Shown here: positions 53,120 through 64,000 of the stretch, piece after piece
Layout: the number at the start of each line of letters is the position of its first letter
Numbering within the stretch: position 1 is the first letter of the stretch
Source: Ophiocordyceps camponoti-saundersi (nom. inval.)
Taxonomy: Eukaryota; Ascomycota; Sordariomycetes; Hypocreales; Ophiocordycipitaceae
Assembly: GCA_003339415.1 (NCBI GenBank)
Contig: PDHQ01000018.1
Coordinates: forward strand, 248,001 to 312,000
Direction of reading: 5' to 3'
DNA: 64,000 nucleotides
Notes under the pieces: generated by a model
What the model was told of the DNA's origin: nothing
The model's input: only the letters and a program-made list of their open reading frames with translations
Database searches by the model: none
Made by a program: the position numbers and the translations under genes

Positions 53120-56100
53120 ATGGCAAGCTCCCCGGCTCCCGCCATCTACCGCCCTGTTCGGCTAACCTGCCCGCAGCCTGCCTTTCAGGCTATCAACCTC
53201 GAGCCCGAGGAAGACGTCGACGACCAGGTTGACACGACCAAAGAGCTCTATGTGAGTCCACGCGACGCCTTGCCGTCTCCGTGGTCTTCCTTACCAACGC
53301 CATTGTCGCAGGTCGAAGAGGCGCTCAAGCTATTCCAAAGAGCTCTGAAGCTTCACGCTCAAGGCTCCCGTTCTCGCGACGCCGCCCGCGAGGCGTACGA
53401 GGATCTATTCCGCTCCGACATTTTCTCTTACCGCGAGGCTCTGACCGAATATGAGCGGGCCGAGAAACACGCCGGCGATCCTCCCGAGGCTTCTGCCATC
53501 GAAACCTTCTCTACGAATCTCGATGTCGACTCCGTCACAGGGGACGCCGCTGCCGCCAGCCTGTCCCAGGCTCTCTATCTTTCCTACAAAAACTATGGCC
53601 AGCTGCATCTCGATCAGCTCAGGGATCAGAGTCTGACCGATCCGGACTGGACTCAGGCGCGGATACGGTACAGCCATCAAGGTAAGCCCATCGTCGACAA
53701 TTGGGTGGCCGCCCTGGATCAAGATCCCTCAGATCCTGAGCTGTGGAGGAAGATGGCTCGCTTAGCCGGCGCTCTCAACAGTGGCAGGGTGAAGCGTTAC
53801 TGTCTCGAGGCCGCCATCGAGTTGGATGACGACCCTACCATCACCGAGGTCGAGCCTCCCTCTCTCGCCGAAGGCTTGGCTGGCGAGCAGTTGAAACGAT
53901 ACCTCGAGACTCTCAACGATGACACCGCTTTGTCGCACCCGGCCATGACGCCATGGGTGAAGAGAAGGATGCCGGATTTTATCATGAAGCACCTAGATCC
54001 AGTCCCCTTTCTTCCCGACCCGAGCGTGACGCTCACTCCGCCCCCGACGACTAGAAGCGGCACACCCTCCGACGATACCCCGACCTCTGGCGAACAAGCA
54101 CCCGCAGAACCCATTCTCTCATGGGACACCCTCGGTCTCGAGCTTCTCAAATGTCACCGAGACACTAATAGTGCTATTCGAGCGTGTCGCATGATCCTCG
54201 AAGCAGCTCAGGAAGCGGCGACGAAGCCCGAAAACGAGACGGTGACAGAAGTCGCCACCTCAGACGCCAGGTCCAAGCCACCGTCACCGCCGGCAAAGGA
54301 TAGACTGACATCCGAAGCCGCCGATAGCAACGGCTCCAAGGCATCGGAGCAGCCCCAGAAGGAGCGTGACACGTCTGCGTTGGCTCGAAAGCGCTCGCAA
54401 TCTGTTGCCGGCCTACCTGACGTGGCCGATGAGGACAACGGTATGGAGAAGAGGAGCAAGCGTGTGCGCCGGAGGACAGAGGCTAAGGAGGTGGAGGAGA
54501 CGAAAGATGCAAGCACGCTGATCGCCTACCAGGAAGCCGATCTGAATCTCTTTCGCATCACAAGTAACATCCTAGAAAGCCTGGGCGTAGAAGATGGAGA
54601 GACGTTGGACTGCTTGCAGAGTTTCCTGGACTCGTGCACCACCGCCGAGGACCGCACATCCAAGATAACACTTTTGGCGGCCAAAGATCTGTGGACCGTC
54701 ATGACGAGCTTCAACCAAGATACGGCCATGGCACTACTCAACAAAAACGAGCAGGTGACGTTGGGTCTTTCGTCATTCCTCGAACATGCCAAGTCCGGCT
54801 CGCAAGACAAGCCCAAGATGCCTCCGTTCGACCCGGCTCAGGGGCTGAATAGCTTCGCGGACATGGTGTGCCGATGCAGCTCCTGGATGCTGCACGATGA
54901 CATCTGCTTCGAATGGTTGCGAGCCGTCAGCGAAAGCTACGTAACTCATACCTGGTCCGACGTGATGAAGGTGACGGTGGTGCAGATGCTGAACCGCCAC
55001 GACGCAATGTTATTTGAGCGTATTGCTGGCACGCTTCGGCATCTATCCGCTTCTACCGAGGAGCTCGCGCGGCTGAACAACATGATCCCGATGCTGTTTG
55101 AGCTTCACGTCGACATATACGAGAGGATAACCAATCCGAGCAGTGTGGTCGACTACGCGACCCGCACAGAGACCAAGTACCGCCTGAGTCGATGGCTGGA
55201 CGTTGCCTCGACCTACGTCCACCTCATGGGCCGGCCCGCCAGCGATCCTCTGTGCATACGCTTCCTGTGGGCGTCGGTCATGGCCTCGTCGCTCTCGGAT
55301 AACCCCGTGCGAGAGCACATTCTACGTCTGTGGACGTCAATCCGAGACTTTCTCACCGCTGAGGGCGTCGAGCAGATCAATCTAGCCAACAACGTTGTCA
55401 TGCCGGTGATATCGCCGGCCGCCGCCGATCGCGAGATCTCGACCTTGACAACCATGGACTTTTTCCTCGGCCTGTTCCAGGACGAGATGGAAGATCCGGT
55501 TCAGGTCATCGAGACGCTGGAGCCCGTCCTCAATCCTTCGTCAGTCTGTTCCGCGACAGATGGCTCCTCGTCGCCGGAATCACAGGGACGACCCGTGTCT
55601 GAGTGCGCCACGCAGGGCATGCGTGATCTCTGGAAGTTCCTCTCTAGCAGCAGCACCGAGCTACGTCTGTTCCTGTGGTCGAGACTGGGCGACGCCTACG
55701 CAGCTATCCAGTACCAGACGAAGCGGCTCTCGTGCATTCTTAAAAGCATCGAGATGATCATGGCCGACCTCTCTCGCGATACATACTCCCGGACGCCTGA
55801 CGGCCCGCGGCGGCTGCTGCTGATGAGGACGATGAAGTCTCTGGACGAGCTGCTGATACAGGCGCTATCCCTGGGACTCAACGACAGCAGCGCCTTTGAA
55901 ATCGTCGACGAGACTCACATCAAATCGAGCGCTGGCGCCCTGACGAGGCTCAGCTGCCTGCTACATGTGGCATCGCTGTGCGAGGACGAGAGTCGCATCA
56001 ATGGCTCCAGCTCGGCAGCGGCCGGCAGCAGCAGCAGCAGCACGCAACTATCGCTTATAAACAAGCTGCGTGAGATGCAAGTGCGCGCTTGGTCTACTCT

Positions 56101-59100
56101 TTACACCCTGTTCCGCGCCGGGCTGCCCCAGCGTGAGGGCGTCGTCTCGTACGAAAACGACCTGGCTGGGTTCTTGGCAGTGGTGCACCAGGCCGTGGGT
56201 ATCCGCAAATTCTGCAAGTCCTCCAACAAGATATTCCTCAAGATGATGCGGATGGAGCTTCTCAAGTGGAACAGCGTGGAGAACTGGGAAGATCACCTTG
56301 GCCAGGTGCTGTACGACTTGCACGGGTTGAAGCTGGGTATCGGTGTCTGGGAGGTGCGGGACCACGGCTGTCCTACTGAAAACCTGGAGAGGCGGCAGGC
56401 CATACAGCTGGTGGAAAAGGTGACTATACTCGCGCGCCGCATGCCGATGAAGGACATCCTGAAGTCGGATCTGAAGGCAACTATCGAGCATCTGCAGCAG
56501 GCTATCGGGCAGACCAAGTCGACGCACCAGATGATTCACAACTTGCGTAACTTTGGAGAGTACCTTAGAAAGCCCATCCATCCGCAGCGGTTGTTTCGGG
56601 CCCTCAAGGGAGACGTCGCCGTTGACTCGGTCGGTGTTTGCATTCCCGACGCCACTCTGGCCCGTCACGGCTGGTTCTTCTTGCTGGGCATGGTCGCCCT
56701 AACTAAATTCAAAGGCGTGGACCTCAATCGCAGACAGTCGCCGGGCGCGACCGACGATCTGCGGATCGGTGCCACCTTCTTGCGACTCCAGCTGCAGTTC
56801 ACGGCAGACAACTGGCAGGCCTGGTTCCGGCTGGCCGAGTGCTTCGACTATGAACTGGACGAAGCGGTCTTGTGGACGGCGGATAAGATGAACAAGGACC
56901 GGGCTGAGCTGATCAAGCTGCAGCGCAACGCCATCCACTGCTATACGCTGGCCTTGTCGCACTCGGTCAACGCGGAGACCGACGTCAGCGACGGCGACCC
57001 TTTGCATGATCTGTACCACAAGTTTGCCATGCGGCTGTACTCGTCCAGCCGCGAGCCTTTTGCCATGGAACCCTTCCATCACGCCGACCAGGAGCGTTTC
57101 TTTATTGAAGAGACGGGGGCCGGCACGTTCAAGCAGATTGTGCACCAGGAGATGGCCCAGTTCAAGGTGTGGAAGCTGGCGGCCAAGCTCTTCAAGAAGG
57201 CTCTGAGGAGGAAGCCGGACAACTGGATGAACGCTTACATGTTGGCCAAGTGCTACTGGAAGATGTACCAGACGCCGCTCGAGGGGCGGGACGAACCGGA
57301 CAAGAAGACCATCGTCACGGTCAAGCATCTCATTCGAACGCTCAGCACGGCCATACGCGTGGCGACGAGAGCGCGCAAGTCTCGTAACAGCGACCCTATC
57401 CTGGAGCCTCATTACAAGATGGTCTCCATCCTACACAAGCTCGTCGGCCGCGACGATATATCGGTGGAGGAGGCGGTGGCAACGCTCTCGCAGCAGCCAT
57501 TTGGCGTCGCACGAAACAACAGCCCAGACGACGACGACTCTCAGTCAGAAGACTGGGAGGAGTATGTGATCCGCCATCTGACGCGGCTTCGAGAAAAGGA
57601 CAAATCCAACTGGCATCATCGCATTGTTATGCGGCACGCCCGCATCCTCTTCGAGGACGGTGAGCGAGAGGGGGGTGATGGCCTGATGGAGACCAAGGCG
57701 GCGTTTGCCATCCTCAAGGAAAACATGTTCACCAAGACGATGGTGATGAACGTGTGGAAGTGCGACGCCGAACGACCAGGACGGCATCACGTCTTTACCG
57801 AGCAGTACGTGCGATTCATGACGCGACTGCTGTTCATCATGGCCGACCGGACAAACCTGGAGCTACTGCTTCGCCGGCTGCGTAAGAAAGGCGCCGACTT
57901 CTATCATTTTACGGATCTGTGGCAGTCGTGCTGTCTCACGTACATTGAGCTGCTGAAGGCGGCCTACAAAATCCGGCCGGTGTCAGAGGATGCCCTCAAG
58001 GCGCTGCCTACGGAGGAGTTCGAGGTGATGAGCGAGCGGATCACGGAGTGGGCGGCCGGCGAGGGCCCGCATGTTGACGAGCTCAGCTGCATGAAAGAGG
58101 CGGTCGAGCTGAAGAAGCTGAATGCTAACTTGATGAAGGTGACGCCCATCGACGACCTCATCAGCGACTGCTACGTCATTATATACGTCGACGTCGCAAG
58201 CAGCCTTCCGGGTGGGGAAGCCAGCAAGGTGATTGCTGAGCGGAACCACGCCAAGGAGGTGGCGGCTCAACTGGCGCAGGCCGAACCGAGGCCGCCGGCA
58301 TCGCTCAGCAGCATCCTCAATCCGGCCAACGGGCGAGAGGCTGGGACGGCGACGCCCAACGAGGCCGAGAAGTCGGAAACGGTGCCAAGGGGCGGCCGTA
58401 AGACGGTACGGAGGCCAGATGTGCTTCGCAAGGCGGAACAGGCTGTTGTCCGCTCGCTCGAGGCACCAGCCAGGGTGACTCGCGACAACAAAAGCAGTGT
58501 GACAAGCAAGCGAGGGAGCCATACGCCCGCGGCGATACTCAGCGATGGCGGGAGCAGTGGTAGAGGAGACTCCTCAGAAGACGACGACGAGGACGACGAG
58601 GACGACGAAGACGACGGGGCAATGGGAGCCGAGGTGCTACGGGCTCCGAGGGAGGACGTCGACGAGGAGATGAAGGACGCAGACGTCATCGTTATGGGGG
58701 ATGCGGCGGCTATGGTCGGGGTCAAGGACGACAGTGAAGCCGGTAGCGTGCACGACTCGGCCGACGACGAGAGCGACCTCAGCGACGTGCCGGAGGGGTA
58801 CGACGAAGAAGTGCCACCGGGACTCTTGTTTGCCAACCTCGAGCGTGCGCCGGAGCAGAGCGCGGAGAGGAGCGGCGAGGAGGCGGACAGTGAGAGCGAA
58901 GGGGAGGAGACGAATGAGGAGGAGGAAGAAGAGGAGGAGGAAGAGGAAGAAGAAGAAGACGAGGATGAGGTTGAGCTCGTAGGCGAGGTTGGAGCTGCTG
59001 ACGAGGTTGAGGTTGCTGACGAGGAAGAGGTTCTTGATGAGGAAGAGGTTGAGGATGAGATTGAGGTTGAGGTTGACGAGGAAGAAGTTGAGGAAGAGGA

Positions 59101-59431
59101 AGAGGATGAGGATGAGGAAGAGGACGAGGACGAGGAAGAGGCTGACCAGGCTGCCGAGGTTGACGATGTTGACGATGTTGACGAAGGCGACGATGAAGGA
59201 GAACAGGAAGAAGGACAGGAAGAAGAAGAAGAAGATGAAGAAGAGGATGAAGAAGAGGATGACGAGGAAGAGGAAGAGGAGGTGCAGGTGGAGGCGGTGT
59301 TGTACGCTGGAGGCGACGAGGGTGACGCCCACGAGACGCGCCGGGCTGGACCAGAGGTTGGTTTCGAGGCGGTGATCGACGACGATGACGACACGGCTAT
59401 GCCCGACGCCGAGGCGTACGGACAGCATTGA
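53120..59431 (+). CDS. HIR3: HIR complex histone chaperone subunit Hir3 (CABIN1-like)
   Basis: Exon 1 (53120-53251) and exon 2 (53312-59431) give 2,083 aa. The 60-nt sequence between them (GTGAGT to CGCAG) is phase 0 and stop-free, so unspliced RNA would still read through with 20 extra residues. The N-terminus [19 protein letters not shown] joins [18 protein letters not shown], a TPR-like start typical of Hir3. Long alpha-helical TPR-like sequence fills residues about 50-1750. The C-terminal 350 residues are low complexity: Ser/Arg-rich, then strongly Glu/Asp-rich with DEVEV-type alternation. Hir3 scaffolds the HIR complex for replication-independent H3-H4 deposition and histone gene repression. 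The acidic tail fits histone binding. Confidence 0.9.
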   Translation: MASSPAPAIYRPVRLTCPQPAFQAINLEPEEDVDDQVDTTKELYVSPRDALPSPWSSLPTPLSQVEEALKLFQRALKLHAQGSRSRDAAREAYEDLFRSDIFSYREALTEYERAEKHAGDPPEASAIETFSTNLDVDSVTGDAAAASLSQALYLSYKNYGQLHLDQLRDQSLTDPDWTQARIRYSHQGKPIVDNWVAALDQDPSDPELWRKMARLAGALNSGRVKRYCLEAAIELDDDPTITEVEPPSLAEGLAGEQLKRYLETLNDDTALSHPAMTPWVKRRMPDFIMKHLDPVPFLPDPSVTLTPPPTTRSGTPSDDTPTSGEQAPAEPILSWDTLGLELLKCHRDTNSAIRACRMILEAAQEAATKPENETVTEVATSDARSKPPSPPAKDRLTSEAADSNGSKASEQPQKERDTSALARKRSQSVAGLPDVADEDNGMEKRSKRVRRRTEAKEVEETKDASTLIAYQEADLNLFRITSNILESLGVEDGETLDCLQSFLDSCTTAEDRTSKITLLAAKDLWTVMTSFNQDTAMALLNKNEQVTLGLSSFLEHAKSGSQDKPKMPPFDPAQGLNSFADMVCRCSSWMLHDDICFEWLRAVSESYVTHTWSDVMKVTVVQMLNRHDAMLFERIAGTLRHLSASTEELARLNNMIPMLFELHVDIYERITNPSSVVDYATRTETKYRLSRWLDVASTYVHLMGRPASDPLCIRFLWASVMASSLSDNPVREHILRLWTSIRDFLTAEGVEQINLANNVVMPVISPAAADREISTLTTMDFFLGLFQDEMEDPVQVIETLEPVLNPSSVCSATDGSSSPESQGRPVSECATQGMRDLWKFLSSSSTELRLFLWSRLGDAYAAIQYQTKRLSCILKSIEMIMADLSRDTYSRTPDGPRRLLLMRTMKSLDELLIQALSLGLNDSSAFEIVDETHIKSSAGALTRLSCLLHVASLCEDESRINGSSSAAAGSSSSSTQLSLINKLREMQVRAWSTLYTLFRAGLPQREGVVSYENDLAGFLAVVHQAVGIRKFCKSSNKIFLKMMRMELLKWNSVENWEDHLGQVLYDLHGLKLGIGVWEVRDHGCPTENLERRQAIQLVEKVTILARRMPMKDILKSDLKATIEHLQQAIGQTKSTHQMIHNLRNFGEYLRKPIHPQRLFRALKGDVAVDSVGVCIPDATLARHGWFFLLGMVALTKFKGVDLNRRQSPGATDDLRIGATFLRLQLQFTADNWQAWFRLAECFDYELDEAVLWTADKMNKDRAELIKLQRNAIHCYTLALSHSVNAETDVSDGDPLHDLYHKFAMRLYSSSREPFAMEPFHHADQERFFIEETGAGTFKQIVHQEMAQFKVWKLAAKLFKKALRRKPDNWMNAYMLAKCYWKMYQTPLEGRDEPDKKTIVTVKHLIRTLSTAIRVATRARKSRNSDPILEPHYKMVSILHKLVGRDDISVEEAVATLSQQPFGVARNNSPDDDDSQSEDWEEYVIRHLTRLREKDKSNWHHRIVMRHARILFEDGEREGGDGLMETKAAFAILKENMFTKTMVMNVWKCDAERPGRHHVFTEQYVRFMTRLLFIMADRTNLELLLRRLRKKGADFYHFTDLWQSCCLTYIELLKAAYKIRPVSEDALKALPTEEFEVMSERITEWAAGEGPHVDELSCMKEAVELKKLNANLMKVTPIDDLISDCYVIIYVDVASSLPGGEASKVIAERNHAKEVAAQLAQAEPRPPASLSSILNPANGREAGTATPNEAEKSETVPRGGRKTVRRPDVLRKAEQAVVRSLEAPARVTRDNKSSVTSKRGSHTPAAILSDGGSSGRGDSSEDDDEDDEDDEDDGAMGAEVLRAPREDVDEEMKDADVIVMGDAAAMVGVKDDSEAGSVHDSADDESDLSDVPEGYDEEVPPGLLFANLERAPEQSAERSGEEADSESEGEETNEEEEEEEEEEEEEEDEDEVELVGEVGAADEVEVADEEEVLDEEEVEDEIEVEVDEEEVEEEEEDEDEEEDEDEEEADQAAEVDDVDDVDEGDDEGEQEEGQEEEEEDEEEDEEEDDEEEEEEVQVEAVLYAGGDEGDAHETRRAGPEVGFEAVIDDDDDTAMPDAEAYGQH
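58920..59300 (+). repeat. GAG/GAGGTT-rich coding repeat (acidic tail of Hir3)
   Basis: A simple-sequence tract of GAG, GAA and GAC codons with recurring GAGGTT steps. It encodes Glu/Asp runs spaced by Val, Leu or Ile, and such tracts expand easily. Confidence 0.85.
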
Positions 59432-59679
59432 TAGAGCGGGTTTTGCTTTTCATCTTGTTCTTCCTTTTCATGTACTTCTACTCTGGATGCTGACGAACTG
59501 TACATCATTCCTTTTACCCTCCTCCCGTCTTATACCCCTTATCACTTTACCCCTTTTCACCTCATGGTTGACTCGCAGTCGGATACCATTAGACGGTGAG
59601 GACGAGTTTACCTAGCTATGCAACCGGAGGTCGATGAGATAGAATCATGTACCAAAAGACATGACAAGAAACCCCCCCT

Positions 59680-61068
59680 TTAACCCTCGTCCTTGTCCAT
59701 GTCGTCGCGCCGACGCTTGTCACCCCCCTTGAGCCGCCTCCCTCCACCGCGTCGGGATTGGTTCTCGGCCAGAGCCTTCATCTCGACGCGGGCATGACGC
59801 TGGGCCTCGTCGACGCGAGGCTGAAAGGCCATGACGGCCTGCTTGTCTGTAGGGTAGAGGTCGAGCTTGCGGCCGAGGGCGGTCTCGATCCGTTGATAGA
59901 GCTCCGTCTCGTACTGGGTGACGAGGTTGAGGGCGACGCCCGACTTTCCGGCGCGGGCGGTGCGGCCGACGCGGTGGATGTACGTCTTGGAACTGTCTGG
60001 CATGTCGTAGTTGAGGACGACGTCGACGCTGGGGATGTCGAGGCCGCGGGCGGCTACGTCGGTGGCGACGAGGATGTCTCGGCTTCGCGACCGGAACTTG
60101 TTGAGGGCCCCTAGGCGGGCTGACTGGGAGAGCTGGCCGTGTAAGGGGATGGCGCCGAAGCCGAGGCTTCGTAGGAGGATGGCTACGCGTTGGGCTTCGT
60201 AGACGGTGCGGGCGAAGACGATGATGGACTTGCCGGCGAATTCGTTGACTAGGTAGACGAGGTAGGTGTCCTTTCGAAGCTGAGGGACGAAAAGGTAGTG
60301 CTGGAGGAGAGTGGCTACCGTCTGGAAGCGGCTTTCGCTGACGCTCACCCTTACGGGGTCGCGGAGGCTGGCTCGTTGTAGGCTTTCGACGCGGGAGCTC
60401 ATGGTGGCGGAGAAGAGGAGGGTGCGGCGATCTCGCGGGAGGAAGCGTAGCAATTTGTCGATGCTGGGGCCAAAGTCCATATCTAGAAGACGGTCTGCTT
60501 CGTCCATGACTAGCCATTTGAGGGAGCGGAGAGAGAAGCCCTTTGTCTTTTCAAGGTGGTCGACGAGCCTTCCCGGGGTGGCGACGACGACGTGCGGTTT
60601 CCGACCGAGGGCGATGGCCTGGGGAACCATGTCCAAGCCGCCGACGACGAGGGCGCATCGCAGCGAAATGGAAGAGCCGAGCGCTTCGAAAGCCTGGCTG
60701 ATCTGCGCGGCAAGTTCCCTCGTAGGCGCGAGGACGAGACCGAACAGCGGCTGCGGTTTCTCGAGGAGCGCCTGTAGCATCGGCAGCGCAAAGGCAGCTG
60801 TCTTGCCGCTTCCCGTCTCGGCTAGGCCGATGACGTCCCGACCTGATAGGGCGACGGGGATTGCTTTTGCCTGGATCGCCGTCGGGGTCTTGTAGGATAG
60901 TGCGGCGCAGGCTTCGCAGAGGGGGTCGACGACGCCTAGTTCTTTGAAGGTCTTTGGTGGTGAGGTCTCCTCCGGGGCGGAAGCAGAGGAGGGGGAGGGA
61001 GACGGGGAGGAGGAGGGGGAGGGGGAAGAAGAGCCGCGCTCGGTTTTGCGACGTTTGGAAGCGTTCAT
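59680..61068 (-). CDS. RRP3: DEAD-box RNA helicase Rrp3 (DDX47)
   Basis: A single exon encodes 462 aa. All helicase motifs are in order: Q motif ([16 protein letters not shown]), motif I AETGSGKT, Ia APTRELA, Ib [56 protein letters not shown] and [13 protein letters not shown] short Ser-Pro-rich N-terminus and a basic C-terminus complete it. The LLDMDFG and [13 protein letters not shown] strings match the Rrp3/DDX47 branch, which acts in early 18S rRNA processing in the nucleolus. The gene is divergent from SSF1 with a 360-nt shared promoter, so the two ribosome-biogenesis genes may be co-regulated. Confidence 0.94.
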   Translation of the reverse strand: MNASKRRKTERGSSSPSPSSSPSPSPSSASAPEETSPPKTFKELGVVDPLCEACAALSYKTPTAIQAKAIPVALSGRDVIGLAETGSGKTAAFALPMLQALLEKPQPLFGLVLAPTRELAAQISQAFEALGSSISLRCALVVGGLDMVPQAIALGRKPHVVVATPGRLVDHLEKTKGFSLRSLKWLVMDEADRLLDMDFGPSIDKLLRFLPRDRRTLLFSATMSSRVESLQRASLRDPVRVSVSESRFQTVATLLQHYLFVPQLRKDTYLVYLVNEFAGKSIIVFARTVYEAQRVAILLRSLGFGAIPLHGQLSQSARLGALNKFRSRSRDILVATDVAARGLDIPSVDVVLNYDMPDSSKTYIHRVGRTARAGKSGVALNLVTQYETELYQRIETALGRKLDLYPTDKQAVMAFQPRVDEAQRHARVEMKALAENQSRRGGGRRLKGGDKRRRDDMDKDEG

Positions 61069-61284
61069 TGTGAGTTAAGGTGGGAGGATGAGGGTGGAAG
61101 CTGAAGATGATGATGGTGAAGGTGAAGGTGAAGGTGAAAGTGATTTAATGGAGGCTCGATGAGGGAAAAATCCATCACACAATTGATTATCACCACGTGA
61201 TCTTCATCGCATCTTATCTTATCGTAATTTTTTTTCCTTCCTTATCGCCTCCACACACCACGCATTATTATCACGACTTCTTCA

Positions 61285-61323
<39 letters not shown>

Positions 61324-61428
61324 CACACACTCTCTCTCCTCCTCCTCCTCCTTTATCCCTCTCTCTTCTCTCACTGCACGAGCTGTCCTTTCTTAACCGT
61401 CCATTTCTTTCCAAGCAGACAAGTAGAA
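61069..61428. promoter_or_regulatory. Bidirectional promoter of RRP3 and SSF1
   Basis: These 360 nt hold a CACGTG E-box at 61194-61199 and near-matches to the PAC element (TCGATGAG around 61156-61163, TTCATCGC at 61203-61210). A T-run at about 61228-61235 follows, then a (CT)n leader at 61288-61320. PAC-type motifs control ribosome-biogenesis genes in yeasts; here they are one-mismatch matches. Confidence 0.55.
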
Positions 61429-62812
61429 ATGGCCCGCAAACGCACAAAGAAGCGCACCCATGCCGGCGCAAACAACCCCCATCCCGACTCGGCAACGGGC
61501 CACGCCACCATGGCATCGCCCAAGAGTCTGGTCATACGGATCGGGGCGAGTGACGTCGGCTCCAGCATCAGTCAGCTCACGATGGACGTCCGGCGCGTCA
61601 TGGAACCTGGGACGGCCACGAGACTCAAGGAGAGGAAGGGGAATCGGCTCAAGGACTATGTCGTCATGTGCGGTCCTCTCGGCGTCACTCACTTATTACT
61701 CTTTTCTCGATCCGAGAGCGGAAATACGAACCTGAGGATTGCTTCGACGCCGCGAGGGCCGACGTTGAATTTTCGTGTAGAGTCCTATTCTCTCTGCAGA
61801 GACGTTCAGCGCGTTCAGAAGCACCCCCGCGGCGGTGGCAAGGAGTTTCTCACACCTCCCCTGGTAAAAGATGCCCATTCCCTATTAATCGAATCATCTC
61901 AACTGATGCAATCCAAAGCTCGTCATGGATAACTTCTCCTTACCCGACGCTGGTGCCAAGTCAAAGGTGCCCAAACACCTCGAGTCCCTTGCTGCTACCG
62001 TCTTTCGCTCCCTCTTCCCACCCATCAACCCGCAGGCGACGCCGCTCAAGACGGTGCGCCGCGTCGTCCTTGTCAGCCGCGAGACTTCATCGGCCGACGA
62101 TGGTACCTTTATCGTCAACTTCCGCCACTACGCCATCACTACCCGTGCCACGAACGTGTCGCGACCGCTGCGCAGGATCAGCGCCGCCGAGAAGTTCATG
62201 TCGACAAAATCGAGCCGCCACAGCAAGGTTCCGAATCTCGGAAAGCTCGAAGACATCGCCGACTTCATGATGGCTGACGGATACGCCACCGACGCAACGA
62301 GCGGGAGCGAAATCGACACCGACGCCGAGGTCGAGGTGCTCGAGACGGCGCCCAAAAAGGTCCTTTCGTCCAAAAAGGCTCGGGCCGCGGCAGCTGCTGG
62401 CTCCAAAGACGAGGCTGAGGCGGAGGATGGCGGCGGCGGCGGCGGCGGCGAGGACCGGGTCGAGAGGGTGGGCATCAAGCTGGTGGAGCTCGGCCCGCGC
62501 ATGAGGCTGCGTCTTACCAAGGTGGAGGAAGGCCTCTGCGACGGCAAGGTCATGTGGCACGAGTACGTGCAGAAGAGTATGGGCGAGGTGCGGGAGTTGG
62601 AGAAGAGGTGGGAGAAGAGACGGCAGGAGAAGGAGGCACGTCGGAGGGAGCAAAAGGCGAACTTGGAGAAGAAGCGGGCGACGAAGAAGAGGAAGAAGGG
62701 GGATGATGGTGAGGGTGGTGATGGTGATGGTGATGATGACGACGACGAGGATGATGATATGGACGATGCCTTTGTCTCATATGACGAGGACGAGGACGAA
62801 GATGCCGAGTAA
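61429..62812 (+). CDS. SSF1: Brix-domain ribosome biogenesis factor Ssf1 (Peter Pan)
   Basis: Two exons (61429-61863 and 61919-62812; 55-nt phase-0 intron) encode 442 aa. Splicing joins EFLTPPL to LVMDNFSLP, restoring the conserved PPLLVM-N-F string. The Brix domain begins after a basic N-terminus (MARKRTKKRTHAG) and includes LVIRIGASDVGSSISQL, DYVVMCGPLGVTHLLLFS and GPTLNFRV. The C-terminal part is charged, with a coiled helix rich in Arg/Lys/Glu (ELEKRWEKRRQEKEARRRE) and an acidic end of Asp/Glu. Ssf1 binds pre-60S particles and is needed for 27S pre-rRNA processing. A long antisense ORF over the tail is a composition effect. Confidence 0.94.
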
Positions 62813-63003
62813 GAAGAAGAGGTCGATGGCCCGGTATAATGCAATTGGGAAGATGTTGAATGCAGACACCACCTAGGTAGGTATGCATACATACATCTGC
62901 CCTTTCTGGTGGTGCTGATTTTGAAGCCATCGTCCATCATCTCTCTTTATCACTACATCGTTTCATCAAGTCATCTTCCCATCTTCCATCTACCCCTTAC
63001 CTG

Positions 63004-63771
63004 CTAAAACAGAGGCCACCTCCCCTTCCAGCCAACCTTAGCCGGCAACCCGTCCATAAAAGCCTCCAGCCTCGCCCTAACAACAGTCTCACAGCCCTCA
63101 AGACACTCATCCGCAAGCCAAGGCTGAGGCCCCGTAATCGGCATCTTCACCCAACCACGATCAAAGTCCTCGCTCGCCGCCAACACGTCCCCCCTCCACG
63201 AAGCCGGAACGTCATGCCCGGAAGGGACGTAGACCGATCCCAGCACTTGACTCCATCGTATCCCCCCCGCCGCCACCCAGTTCTCCCTCCGAGACTGGTT
63301 TCGGGCATGCGCCGGTAGGGAATCGTATTCCGGGAACATGTTGGGCGAAGGGTGGATTATATACACCCACGATCCGTTCTTGACGTGCGCCGCTTCGGAC
63401 GCCGCTTGCATGAAGTTCCTCGTCGTCGATATGAAGACTGTATCCTGCGCGGCGTCATCGTCACCCCCCCACTGCGCATGACAGTAGACGCTGAAAGCCT
63501 CGTTGGAACGCGGCGGCTTAGAAGGCAAGAAACCGCCGGCAGTCTTGACCACAGCCGGAGGCCGACTATCAGCTCGGTGGACGACGGCGTTCCAGCCTCC
63601 TACGCTGCCTTGTCTCCGTACGATGGGCGGACGGGTGCCGACCATGAGGTTGGAAGGGGACGATTGGGAGTCGCGTTTGATGGGGAGGGAGTGGCTTTGG
63701 ACGAGGGGGAGGAGGAGGAGGAGGAGGGTGAGGAGGAGCATTTCTCTTGCTGTTGATGGGAAGACTGCCAT
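63004..63771 (-). CDS. Secreted ADP-ribosyltransferase-like protein, enterotoxin A type, active site doubtful
   Basis: A single exon encodes 255 aa. A strong signal peptide (LLLTLLLLLLPLVQS) is followed by Lys-Arg in LPIKRDSQ, a likely Kex2 site. Residues 65-72 (HRADSRPP) match the Arg motif, residues 114-117 (ISTT) the Ser-Thr motif, and YIIHPSPNMF and GGIRWSQVLG the later conserved segments of the heat-labile enterotoxin/pertussis-type fold. Where the catalytic Glu pair precedes the GGI motif, the sequence reads NQSRRENW, with a single Glu (E163) displaced, so activity may be reduced or lost. Such genes are numerous in insect-pathogenic hypocrealean fungi. A minus-strand TATAAAT at 63913-63919 and an AG/CT-rich leader lie upstream. 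No repair or altered form is proposed. Confidence 0.8.
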   Translation of the reverse strand: MAVFPSTAREMLLLTLLLLLLPLVQSHSLPIKRDSQSSPSNLMVGTRPPIVRRQGSVGGWNAVVHRADSRPPAVVKTAGGFLPSKPPRSNEAFSVYCHAQWGGDDDAAQDTVFISTTRNFMQAASEAAHVKNGSWVYIIHPSPNMFPEYDSLPAHARNQSRRENWVAAGGIRWSQVLGSVYVPSGHDVPASWRGDVLAASEDFDRGWVKMPITGPQPWLADECLEGCETVVRARLEAFMDGLPAKVGWKGRWPLF

Positions 63772-64000
63772 TTGAGATGATGGGGGGGGGAGGTTGTGAT
63801 GGAGGATACAAGTATAGAGGAATAGACTGAGAATGGATCAGGACGAGCTCATCTAGAGAGAGAGAGAGAGGAAGCGAGAGAGAGAGAGAGAGAGAGAAGA
63901 GGTTCAAGAGGCATTTATACGTGAGAAAAAAAAAAGGGCCAAAGGAGGAATACGAAGATCGAGACACTCACTCACTCACTCACTCACTCTCACTCACACC
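63772..64000. other. Promoter and microsatellites at window end
   Basis: This contains the TATAAAT at 63913-63919 (minus), an (AG)n tract at about 63855-63898 and (CACT)n at about 63965-63996 running to the window edge. Confidence 0.6.

Noticed and set aside
58267..59508. Antisense Ser-rich ORF over the HIR3 acidic tail
   Set aside because: Poly-Ser is simply the complement of GAG/GAC-rich sense codons.

Overview
The window is nuclear DNA of a filamentous ascomycete, most likely a hypocrealean insect- or invertebrate-associated species. Genes carry short introns of about 48-85 nt with GT/AG ends and CTGAC/CTAAC-like branch sites. The gene set is fungal: a HIR3-type histone chaperone, a ChAPs exomer cargo adaptor, DRE2, RRP3, SSF1, GPN1, RPB12, a GLEYA adhesin-like protein, a DUF6594 protein and large NACHT-ankyrin NLRs. 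The lineage guess rests mainly on the enterotoxin-like secreted proteins and is inference. I joined exons by hand from splice signals and reading-frame continuity; no RNA data were used. I saw no convincing tRNA, rRNA, transposon or CRISPR.

Layout. 0-7 kb holds secreted and cell-wall genes: a berberine-bridge-type FAD oxidase, a small secreted protein and a GPI-anchored protein with 13 copies of a Cys-Ser-Gly-Pro motif. 7.6-31 kb is a defence-like block. It contains a PNP-NACHT-ankyrin NLR broken by one extra base, a small secreted protein, a methyltransferase, a HIT protein, a large secreted protein with enterotoxin-like features, a caspase-fold (C14) protein, a TPR-CHAT protein convergent with it, and a second, intact PNP-NACHT-ankyrin NLR divergent from TPR-CHAT. 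31-46 kb has a GLEYA adhesin-like protein with a 24-unit Gln-rich hexapeptide array, a GMC oxidoreductase, an assembly gap, a cupin, the housekeeping trio DRE2, RPB12 and GPN1, and a mosaic Cys-repeat secreted protein with an in-frame stop. 46-64 kb is mostly conserved: ChAPs, a DUF6594 protein, HIR3, RRP3 and SSF1 (divergent pair), then a secreted ADP-ribosyltransferase-like protein near the right edge.

How the genes may work together. The strongest candidate for an undescribed system is the block at 19,995-31,039. Two caspase-superfamily proteases (C14 and CHAT) are encoded tail to tail with 66 nt between stop codons, and a NACHT NLR with a nucleoside-phosphorylase-like N-terminus is divergent from the CHAT gene across 694 nt. 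This looks like a sensor plus protease-executor module for allorecognition or regulated cell death. A second NLR of the same architecture, apparently inactivated, lies about 8 kb upstream of the caspase gene. The functional link is inference from domains and order. The housekeeping genes at 39-43 kb and 46-63 kb look ordinary, apart from a probable GC-AG intron in ChAPs and a stop-free in-frame intron in HIR3.
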